From positions 1-60,982 of the forward strand of contig DASUJH010000045.1 in assembly GCA_036279355.1 (NCBI GenBank): 60,982 nt of DNA, read 5' to 3'. Below, piece after piece: positions 9,007 through 15,708 of the stretch (position 1 is its first letter; the number at the start of each line of letters is the position of its first letter). Made by a program: the position numbers and the translations under genes. The DNA comes from Gemmatimonadales bacterium. Lineage in GTDB: Bacteria; Gemmatimonadota; Gemmatimonadetes; Gemmatimonadales; GWC2-71-9. The notes below the pieces were generated by a model. That model saw nothing but the letters and a program-made list of their open reading frames with translations. It was not told the DNA's origin and did not search any database.

Positions 9007-9929
9007 GCGGGACGCACCGGCGGCGGATCGCCGACGATGGGCCGGAGCCGGCCCGCGTGCGCTTCGATCAGGCGCTCGGCCTCGGCGCGGGAGACCCCGC
9101 GCCGCGCCATGACGATCGCGAGCTTCACGCTCCCCTCGGCGGCGTCGATTGCGGCGCGCGCCGCCGCCCGGTCGAGTCCCGTCGCCTCCATGATGATCCG
9201 CTCGCTTCGATCGATCAATTTGTCGTTCCACGCGCGCAGATCGACCATCAGGTTCCCGTATGTCTTGCCGAGCCGGATCATGGCGCCGGTCGTGATGGTG
9301 TTGAGCACGAGCTTGGTCGCGGTGCCGGCCTTCATGCGGGTCGAGCCGGTGACGACCTCGGGCCCGACCGGCACCAAGACGACGACGTCGCACTCCGCCG
9401 CGAGCGCCGGCGGCGGGTCGGCGCAGGTGACGAGCGCGGTGCGCGCACCGAGCGCCCGCGCGCGCGCGAGTGCCGCGCGCACGAACGGGGTGGTGCCGCT
9501 CGCCGCGATGCCGATGACTATGTCGTGCGCGGTCACGCGGTGAGCGTCGATCGCGTCCGCGGCCGCCTTCACATCGTCCTCCGCGCCTTCGACCGAGCGC
9601 ACCAGCGCGGCGGCTCCGCCCGCGATCACCGCAACGACCATCTCCGGTGGCGTTCCGAACGTGGGCGGGCACTCGGCCGCGTCGAGCACGCCGAGGCGGC
9701 CGCTCGTCCCGGCGCCGATGTAGACCAGCCGGCCGCCGGCGCGGAAGGCCGTTTCGACCAGCTCGATCGCACGCGCGAGCTCCCTCCGCGCCCGCGCCAC
9801 CGCCGCCGGCACGCCGGCGTCCTGCGCGCCGATCAGGTCGACGATTTCGAGCGGCGTCGCGACATCGATGGCGATGGTGGCAGGGTTGCGGCGTTCCGTG
9901 AGCCGTGCGTCCACGAATTCGTCGGGCAT
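9003..9929 (-). CDS. murQ: N-acetylmuramic acid 6-phosphate etherase
   Basis: Cleaves the D-lactyl ether of MurNAc-6-phosphate to give GlcNAc-6-phosphate and D-lactate, the last step specific to anhydroMurNAc salvage. The 308-residue product has the SIS-fold signature GAGTSGRLGVLDAAECPPTF and the second signature VTGSTRMKAGTATK with NTITTGAMIRLGKTYGNLMV. The ATG at 9929 gives a start typical of the family (MPDEF...TERRNPAT). It is the first gene of the operon. No strong promoter is evident; a long hairpin separates it from the lipoprotein gene upstream. Confidence 0.95.
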   Translation of the reverse strand: MPDEFVDARLTERRNPATIAIDVATPLEIVDLIGAQDAGVPAAVARARRELARAIELVETAFRAGGRLVYIGAGTSGRLGVLDAAECPPTFGTPPEMVVAVIAGGAAALVRSVEGAEDDVKAAADAIDAHRVTAHDIVIGIAASGTTPFVRAALARARALGARTALVTCADPPPALAAECDVVVLVPVGPEVVTGSTRMKAGTATKLVLNTITTGAMIRLGKTYGNLMVDLRAWNDKLIDRSERIIMEATGLDRAAARAAIDAAEGSVKLAIVMARRGVSRAEAERLIEAHAGRLRPIVGDPPPVRPA

Positions 9930-9962
9930 GGCGCGGAAGATAAGACGCCCGGGCGAGACGGA

Positions 9963-9999
9963 GAACGGCGCGGCTCCGATGGACGGAGCCGCGCCGTTC
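9963..9999 (-). terminator. 16-bp perfect hairpin downstream of the glycine-zipper lipoprotein genes
   Basis: Arms 9963-9978 and 9984-9999 are perfect reverse complements with a 5-base loop. It lies 27 bases after the stop of the minus-strand lipoprotein gene and 34 bases before the murQ start. There is no T tract. The stem length makes it the best terminator candidate for the upstream genes, insulating murQ. Confidence 0.65.
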
Positions 10000-10026
10000 G
10001 CCCACGCGAGATCGCGAGAGATGCCG

Positions 10027-10890
10027 CTACGCCGTCGGCGTGAAGGGGCTCTTGAGCGTGAGCTTGACCGACGATCCGGCGGGCACGACGACATCGCGGT
10101 CCTTGGTTTCGACCGCGCGCTGCGCGCCCACCGCGCCGCCAATCACACCGCCGATGATGGCACCCGTGGCACCCCCGCCGATCACCCGGCCCGCGACGGC
10201 GCCGATGCCTGCCCCAGCGCCGACCTTCGCGATATCACCCGCGCCGGTCTTGCGCCCCGCGAGGCTGGTGTTCACCGAGTCGATGCTCGCCGTGATGGGA
10301 TAGCTCTGGCCGTTCATCCGCACTTCGGTCGGCTCCAGCGTGAGCGTGCCGGTCTTGTCGCTCTTGTTCTCGGATTCGTGGATGGCGGTGATCTTCATCG
10401 ACACCGTGGCGCCTCGGGGGATGACCGTGCGCCCGCGCGAATCTTTGACCGCCGAAGTGGTGGTCGCCTCGATCACGTCGCCCACCTTGTTGCGCCGGGA
10501 GCTGATCGAGTCGGCGAGCGTGGCGCGGATCACGGTGCCGGCCGCGAGGCTCGCGCCGGCGGCAGGTGCCGCGGGCGCCGCGGGTGCCGCGGCGCCCGAT
10601 GGCTGGGGCGTGGCCGGCGAAGGCCGGCTCGGGTTCGAGCTGGCGCCGGCGGTGGACCGCCGCTTCGGGGCCGGTGCTGCCGGTGGTGCTGCGGGCGTTG
10701 CCGCCGCCGTGGCGGTGTCCGCCGCGCGGTCGCCGAGCGCCGCGGTCGTGTCGGTGGGAGCCAATTGCAGATCGCGGGTCAGGCTGTCGGCCGACGCCAT
10801 GGAGCCGCGGTCGCGTCCTCCGCAGGCCACGGCGCCGGCCGCGGCGGCCGCCACGAACGCCGCCGCGATGCTTCGATGCCATCTATGCAT
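10027..10890 (-). CDS. Glycine-zipper lipoprotein, copy 1
   Basis: An envelope lipoprotein of unknown function, 287 residues. The N-terminus has a lipoprotein signal ending in AGAVAC. A Pro/Ala-rich linker (to about residue 115) leads to a beta-rich domain, then a glycine zipper around GAGIGAVAGRVIGGGATGAI, then VETKDRDVVVPAGS. Glycine zippers of this kind occur in membrane-inserting outer-membrane lipoproteins of the SlyB/17-kDa antigen type. A strong AAGGAGAGG Shine-Dalgarno precedes the ATG at 10890. It is a tandem paralogue of the gene at 10944-11792. Confidence 0.8.
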   Translation of the reverse strand: MHRWHRSIAAAFVAAAAAGAVACGGRDRGSMASADSLTRDLQLAPTDTTAALGDRAADTATAAATPAAPPAAPAPKRRSTAGASSNPSRPSPATPQPSGAAAPAAPAAPAAGASLAAGTVIRATLADSISSRRNKVGDVIEATTTSAVKDSRGRTVIPRGATVSMKITAIHESENKSDKTGTLTLEPTEVRMNGQSYPITASIDSVNTSLAGRKTGAGDIAKVGAGAGIGAVAGRVIGGGATGAIIGGVIGGAVGAQRAVETKDRDVVVPAGSSVKLTLKSPFTPTA

Positions 10891-10943
10891 ATCACACCTC
10901 TCCTTCAGGTGGTAATCGCTAGGGTACCGCGGAGCCGGATAGC

Positions 10944-11792
10944 TCAGGTCGCGGTGAACTTCTGCCGCAACCGTATGGTAACCGCGGCGCCTGGGGAAAC
11001 CACCACATCGCGGTCCTTGGTCTCGACGGCGCGCTGGGCGCCCACCGCCCCGCCGATGAGTCCCCCGATCACGGCACCCGTGGCGCCGCCACCAATCACC
11101 CGGCCGGCGACCGCGCCGATGCCTGCGCCGGCGCCGACCTTGGCCACGTCGCCGGCGCCGGTGCCACGGCCCTGGAGGTGCGAATCGACCGACTCGACGG
11201 TGCCGTCGAGCGCGTACGCGTGCCCACCGACCGTGATGTCACCGGCCTCGAGCTTGAGCTTCCCGGTCTTGTCGCCCTTGTTCTCGGATTCATGGATCTC
11301 CGCGATCGTGAACGTCACCGTCGAGCCGGCGGGAATCACCACCTGGCCGGCGGCATCGCGCACATCCTGGGCGACCCTGGCGCGCACGCGGTCACCCGCC
11401 TTGTTGCGGCGTGAGGTGATCGAATCGACCATCGCGACGTGAATCACGGTGCCCGCGTCGAGACTCGCCGGAGCGGCCGGCGCGGGTGCCGGCGCCGGCG
11501 CGGGAGCCGCGGCCGCCTGCGACGGCTCGCTCGCCGGGCGCGGGGTGGAACGCGGCTTGGGCTTGGGGCGCGGGGCCGGAGTCGCGACGCGCGCCGGCTC
11601 TGGCGCGGGTGCGGCTGCGGGCGCGGCCGCGGTATCGGCCGGACGGTCGCTCAGCGGCTGCGTCGTGTCCACCGGCGCAAGCTGCAGATCGCGCTTCAGG
11701 CTGTCGGCCGCGGCCATCGTCTGCCTGTTGTCGCCCCTCGAGCACGCCACCATGGCGGCGAGGGCCACCAGAGCCACGATTCGCTTCGCCAT
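10944..11792 (-). CDS. Glycine-zipper lipoprotein, copy 2
   Basis: A paralogue of the preceding gene, 282 residues, same architecture: lipobox (LAAMVAC), a segment like ADSLKRDLQLAPVDTT, a Pro/Ala linker, a beta domain starting AGTVIHVAMVDSITSRRNKAGD, then a zipper around GAGIGAVAGRVIGGGATGAV. The beta domain and zipper are close between copies while the linkers differ in length and composition, which suggests an old tandem duplication. AAGGAGGAA lies at good distance from the ATG at 11792. It is divergent from the ABC exporter with a 58-bp gap. Confidence 0.8.
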   Translation of the reverse strand: MAKRIVALVALAAMVACSRGDNRQTMAAADSLKRDLQLAPVDTTQPLSDRPADTAAAPAAAPAPEPARVATPAPRPKPKPRSTPRPASEPSQAAAAPAPAPAPAPAAPASLDAGTVIHVAMVDSITSRRNKAGDRVRARVAQDVRDAAGQVVIPAGSTVTFTIAEIHESENKGDKTGKLKLEAGDITVGGHAYALDGTVESVDSHLQGRGTGAGDVAKVGAGAGIGAVAGRVIGGGATGAVIGGLIGGAVGAQRAVETKDRDVVVSPGAAVTIRLRQKFTAT

Positions 11793-11850
11793 CAGTTCCT
11801 CCTTGAAATCTGACTTGCCCGGGTTTCGACTGCCGGTGACATTTGAGCCG

Positions 11851-13644
11851 ATGCGTGAGCTGCGCGCGCTGTTACCGTACCTCCGCCGCTATCGCGGCAC
11901 CGTGGCATTCGGCATGGCCATGGTGCTCGTGTCGAACGGCTTTGCCGTGCTTGGACCGCACTTTCTGGAGCGCGGCATCGATGCGCTCCGGGCTGGGGCG
12001 CCCTTCGCACGGGTCCAGTACTTTGCTTTCCTCATCGTGGGCGTCGCCGCCGTGGGCGGTGTGGCGCGCTACGGCATGCGCCAGATCCTGAACAGCGCGA
12101 GCCGCTGGATCGAGTACGATCTCCGGAACGACCTGTACGAGCACGTCCAGGGAATGTCAGCCGAGTTCCACGATCGGCACACCACGGGGGACGTGATGGC
12201 CCGCGCCACCAACGATCTCCTCGCGGTGCGCATGGTGGCGGGACCGGCGTTGATGTATCTGGTGGATACAATAATCAGGGCGGCGCTCATCGTACCAGCC
12301 ATGGCGCGCATCAGTCCGCTCCTCACCGGCCTCGCCCTGCTGCCGCTCGTGGGGCTGCCCATCGCCATGGTGTCGCTCGGGCAATTGATCCACCGCCGCA
12401 CGCTGGAGATCCAGGGGCGGTTCGGCGACCTGACCGGCTTCGTGCACGAGAACCTCTCCGGCGTGCGGGTGGTGCGCGCCTACCGCCAGGAACGTGCCGA
12501 GCTGGATGCATTCGGCGACCTCAACCGCGACTATCTCCGCCGCAACATCGCGCTCGCCCGGGTGCAGGGTGTGTTCTATCCGGTGATGGGCCTATTCGGC
12601 GGGCTCGGCGCCGTAATCATCATCTATCTCGGTGGGCGCCTCGTCATCGCGGGCACGGTGAGCGTCGGCGCATTTATCGCGTTCGGCGTGTATCTCGCCA
12701 TGCTGGTGTGGCCGATGATCGCGCTCGGCTGGGCCATCAATCTGGTGCAGCGCGGGGCCGCCTCGATGGCCCGCATCAACGAAATCTTCGCCGAGCGGCC
12801 CGCCATCGTGTCCCCGGCCGCGCCGAAGCATCTGCCGCCGCTCAATCCACGCGGGCCCAACGCTCGCGCGCTTTCAGTGCGCGAGCTCTGGTTCCGCTAC
12901 CCCGGCGCCGTGGACCGCGGCTGGGCGCTTCGGGGCATCTCGCTCCATGTGCCTGCCGGTCGATCGCTCGCGGTCGTGGGGCCCACGGGCTCGGGCAAGT
13001 CGACGCTCGTGGACCTGGTGGTCCGCACCTACGACCCGGATCGCGGGCAGGTGGAGATCGACGGTGTGAACATCCGGGACCTGCCACTCGAGGAACTGCA
13101 CCGCGCCATCGGGTTCGTGCCGCAGGAGACCTTTCTCTTCAGCGCCCGGCTCCGCGACAACGTGCTCCTCGGCGCGCCCGACGACGGCCGGCTCGAGCGC
13201 GCGGCGGAGGTATCGCAGTTGAGCGCGGCGCTCACCGATCTTCCTCACGGCTTCGATACCATGTTGGGCGAGCGCGGGGTGAATCTCTCGGGCGGGCAGA
13301 AGCAGCGCGCGGCCATTGCGCGCGCCCTCGCGCAGGACCCGACGATCTTCGTGCTCGACGATGCCTTGAGCGCGGTGGACGCGCAGACCGAAGCACGCAT
13401 CCTGGCGGGGCTCCGCGGTGCGCTCGCGGGCCGCACCAGCGTGATCGTGTCCCACCGGCTCACCGCGGTCCGGGATGCGGACTGGATCGTCGTGCTGGAC
13501 GAGGGACAGGTCGTGGAACAGGGCACCCACGAAGCGCTGGTGGCGCGCGGCGGCCGCTACTGGGAGCTGCTCCGCCGGCAGCAGCTCGAGACCGAGCTGG
13601 AAACCGCGTTGGAGGAAGAGGCCGAGGGCGAGGCGGTAGGCTGA
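11851..13644 (+). CDS. ABC exporter, fused membrane and ATPase domains
   Basis: A type IV ABC half-transporter of 597 residues, expected to dimerise and export lipids or drugs (MsbA/BmrA-like). Six transmembrane helices fill about residues 15-300. The nucleotide-binding domain has Walker A GPTGSGKST, the Q loop in FVPQETFLFSA, signature LSGGQKQR, Walker B IFVLDDALSAVD and the H-loop VSHRL. The ATG at 11851 follows a short intergenic region. The acidic Glu-rich tail (about 15 residues) is not part of the usual domain. The substrate cannot be told from sequence. Confidence 0.93.
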   Translation: MRELRALLPYLRRYRGTVAFGMAMVLVSNGFAVLGPHFLERGIDALRAGAPFARVQYFAFLIVGVAAVGGVARYGMRQILNSASRWIEYDLRNDLYEHVQGMSAEFHDRHTTGDVMARATNDLLAVRMVAGPALMYLVDTIIRAALIVPAMARISPLLTGLALLPLVGLPIAMVSLGQLIHRRTLEIQGRFGDLTGFVHENLSGVRVVRAYRQERAELDAFGDLNRDYLRRNIALARVQGVFYPVMGLFGGLGAVIIIYLGGRLVIAGTVSVGAFIAFGVYLAMLVWPMIALGWAINLVQRGAASMARINEIFAERPAIVSPAAPKHLPPLNPRGPNARALSVRELWFRYPGAVDRGWALRGISLHVPAGRSLAVVGPTGSGKSTLVDLVVRTYDPDRGQVEIDGVNIRDLPLEELHRAIGFVPQETFLFSARLRDNVLLGAPDDGRLERAAEVSQLSAALTDLPHGFDTMLGERGVNLSGGQKQRAAIARALAQDPTIFVLDDALSAVDAQTEARILAGLRGALAGRTSVIVSHRLTAVRDADWIVVLDEGQVVEQGTHEALVARGGRYWELLRRQQLETELETALEEEAEGEAVG

Positions 13645-13646
13645 GC

Positions 13647-13663
13647 GGGCGGGCGGCCCGCCC
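13647..13663. terminator. Hairpin between ABC exporter and fur-like gene
   Basis: GGGCGGG - CGG - CCCGCCC, a 7-bp stem with a 3-base loop in the 18-bp convergent gap. It has no T tract. It could slow polymerase from both sides. Confidence 0.4.
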
Positions 13664-14139
13664 TACTCGGCGAGCGGGCCGAGGTCGCGGCGGCGGCAGT
13701 CCTGGCAAATGCCGTGGATCTCGACCCGGTGGTGCTGGTGCAGGAAGGCGTGCTCGTCGGCGATGATGGGAAGCATGCGCTCCAGCCGCTCGTTCTGAAA
13801 CTCGACCACGGCCCCGCAGCGGACGCAGATCAGGTGCTCGTGGTGCGCCTGCTCCGGCGTGGGCTCGAAGCGCCGGAAGCCTTCGCCGAAATCGTGCGCG
13901 CGGGCGAGGCCGCTTTTCACCAGCACGTCGAGCGTGCGGTAGATCGTCGCGGTGCCGACGTGCTCGCCCCGCTCGGCGAGCCGCTTCTGGATGGCCTCGA
14001 CCGAGAGATGCTCGTCGGACGTGAGCACCGTCTCCGCGACGAGATCACGCTGGCGGGTGACCGGGAGGTGGTGGTCGCGCAGGTGGCGGCGGAACCGGTC
14101 GAGGAGCGCGGCGCCCTCGCCTCTAGCGAGCCGGGCCAT
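13663..14139 (-). CDS. Fur-family metalloregulator
   Basis: A metal- or peroxide-sensing repressor of 158 residues. The N-terminal winged helix contains TRQRDLVAETVL and the recognition segment TATIYRTLDVLVKSGL. The dimerisation half has EQAHHEHLICVRCGAVVEF, with the His cluster and first CxxC, and ends in CQDC, the second CxxC of a structural zinc site. It could be Fur, PerR or Zur; sequence alone does not decide. It is the last gene of a coupled operon: its ATG lies inside the end of the preceding hypothetical gene (17-base overlap). The TonB receptor facing the operon makes iron a plausible signal. Confidence 0.9.
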   Translation of the reverse strand: MARLARGEGAALLDRFRRHLRDHHLPVTRQRDLVAETVLTSDEHLSVEAIQKRLAERGEHVGTATIYRTLDVLVKSGLARAHDFGEGFRRFEPTPEQAHHEHLICVRCGAVVEFQNERLERMLPIIADEHAFLHQHHRVEIHGICQDCRRRDLGPLAE

Positions 14140-14536
14140 CGTCGGGATCCTCGGGCGGCGGGAACCACGCGGCGAGCGGCACGGGGACCGGCGGATGCTC
14201 GTCGTCAGTGCGCTGATGCACGTCCCGCAGCAGCGTGGCCAGCGCCTCGACGGGTCCGCTCCCCACCTCCTCCAGCTCCGCCTCGAACTGCCCCCGCTCC
14301 TTCCCCTTGAGCACGAGCACGTAGCGCGCGGTGTAGATGCGGCGCCGCTCGCCCGAACGGCGCGCGACCACGGCCGTGCCCCATTCCCGCCCGTCGCGGC
14401 GGAGGTTGGGGAAGGCCCAGACGGCGTCGATCTCGCCCGGCGGGAGCGCGCGGCCGATGTGCTCCGCCAGCCGGCTCCAGCCCAGGCCGACGCCCGGCGC
14501 CGCGGCCGGCCGGTTCAGTCCGGCGCCTGGGCCCAT
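14123..14536 (-). CDS. Hypothetical protein between LOR/SDH enzyme and Fur regulator
   Basis: A 137-residue protein I do not recognise. The ATG at 14536 lies 22 bases inside the upstream gene and the stop 17 bases inside fur, so all three are coupled. The sequence looks like a compact alpha/beta domain: AEHIGRALPPGEIDAVWAFP, then basic strands (RRIYTARYVLVLKGKERGQF) and a helix EALATLLRDVHQR. There is no signal peptide or membrane segment. Its place suggests a role linked to the enzyme upstream or to metal regulation, but nothing in the sequence shows which. Confidence 0.6.
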   Translation of the reverse strand: MGPGAGLNRPAAAPGVGLGWSRLAEHIGRALPPGEIDAVWAFPNLRRDGREWGTAVVARRSGERRRIYTARYVLVLKGKERGQFEAELEEVGSGPVEALATLLRDVHQRTDDEHPPVPVPLAAWFPPPEDPDDGPAR

Positions 14537-15606
14537 CGCTCCACGTAGAATCGGAGCACGTGCATGAAGTCCTGCGCGTTGGTCACCACGCCGTACGCCT
14601 GGTGGGTGCCGCGATCCTTGAGTTTGTTCACCACGAACTCGGTCTGGTCCACGCAGATCGTCATGAGCGGCTCGGGCACGCCGTGGCCGGTGTGGAACGC
14701 CGGCAGCATGTTGCCGACGGCGATCGCGTGCAGCGCCGTGGCGATGAAGATGGCGCCCGTGGCCTTGACCGTGTGCTCGCGCATGGCATCCTGCGCCGCG
14801 AGCGTGTCGCTCAGGACGCCGGGGAGCGGGCCGTCGTCGCGGATGGAGCCAGCCAGCACGAACGGAATACCGTGGGTGACGAGCGAATGCATGATGCCGC
14901 TCGTCACGAGCCCCGAGGCCACGGCGTTCTCGATCGAGCCCGCCGCGCGCACCTGGTTGATGGCGCGCATGTGGAGGCCGTGGCCCCCCTCGGTGGCCTC
15001 GCCGGTGCTGGTCATGCCGAGCGTCGTGCCGTAGATGGCGGCTTCCATATCGTGCACGGCGACGGCGTTTCCGACGAGCACCGCCTGCACGAAGCCCTTG
15101 GCGATGAACCACTCGAAGTCCGCGCGCGCGCGCGAGTGCACCAGCGCCGGCCCCACCACCCAGATGAGGTAGCCGCCATTTCGCCGCTCCTCGACGAGCC
15201 GGCGCGCCAGCTCCTCGTAGTTCACCGGCCGCTCGCGGCTCACCTCGGTGGACATGAAGCGGAACTCGTTCGCCCCGTGGCTGCCGCCCAGAAACCCGTC
15301 CCCGTGAACCACGATGCCCTGAGTGCCGTCCTCCGCTTCGCCCATCGCGACCAGATCGCCTCGACGCAGCCGGCGCGGCTCGATCGTCTCCAGCCGGTTC
15401 GGCCGGCGCACCACCACACAGTCCATCCGCGGCCGCTCCGGCATGACCCAGCGGCCGTCCACGTGCAGGTAGGTCGGGAGGTTGGAGGTCGAGAAGAAGC
15501 CTTCGGGCAGCACGCCGTCGGCGGGGAGCGGCGCAAAGCGGGCCTCCGGCGCACCCGCGAACGGCGGCTTGGCAAAATCGGGCATCCGATACGGCGAGTC
15601 GGCCAT
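14515..15606 (-). CDS. LOR/SDH-type protein (TIGR00300 family), possible ornithine cyclodeaminase-like enzyme
   Basis: 363 residues resembling the family annotated as LOR/SDH bifunctional enzyme (TIGR00300), members of which include the archaeal-type ornithine cyclodeaminase and the C-terminal half of cyanobacterial ArgZ/AgrE. Diagnostic stretches are TSNLPTYLHVDGRWV, VGPALVHSRAR, VGNAVAVHDMEAAIYGTTLG, FVLAGSIRDDGPLPGVLSDT and a C-terminal TICVDQTEFVVNKLKDRGT resembling a dinucleotide site. The start is taken at ATG 15606; an internal ATG at MPDFAKPP is possible. The reaction in this organism is not established; an NAD-dependent amino-acid step is a reasonable guess. First gene of the operon with the hypothetical protein and fur. 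Confidence 0.75.
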   Translation of the reverse strand: MADSPYRMPDFAKPPFAGAPEARFAPLPADGVLPEGFFSTSNLPTYLHVDGRWVMPERPRMDCVVVRRPNRLETIEPRRLRRGDLVAMGEAEDGTQGIVVHGDGFLGGSHGANEFRFMSTEVSRERPVNYEELARRLVEERRNGGYLIWVVGPALVHSRARADFEWFIAKGFVQAVLVGNAVAVHDMEAAIYGTTLGMTSTGEATEGGHGLHMRAINQVRAAGSIENAVASGLVTSGIMHSLVTHGIPFVLAGSIRDDGPLPGVLSDTLAAQDAMREHTVKATGAIFIATALHAIAVGNMLPAFHTGHGVPEPLMTICVDQTEFVVNKLKDRGTHQAYGVVTNAQDFMHVLRFYVERWAQAPD

Positions 15607-15660
15607 AGAGCGCGGAAAGCTAGGCGCCGCCCGGGGGCGATACAAGCGGCGGAGCCGTTG

Positions 15661-15676
15661 TATAATCCTGACGTCA
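15661..15676 (+). promoter_or_regulatory. Perfect -10 box and adjacent palindrome upstream of TonB receptor
   Basis: TATAAT at 15661-15666 is a consensus -10 box, rare in such GC-rich DNA. No good -35 is present at normal spacing. Two bases downstream lies the 8-bp palindrome TGACGTCA (15669-15676), which would cover the transcription start and could be a repressor site. The Shine-Dalgarno AAGGA is at 15697-15701. Confidence 0.5.
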
Positions 15677-15708
15677 TCCGCGTGCCCACCCTTCGCAAGG
15701 ACTCGGCA

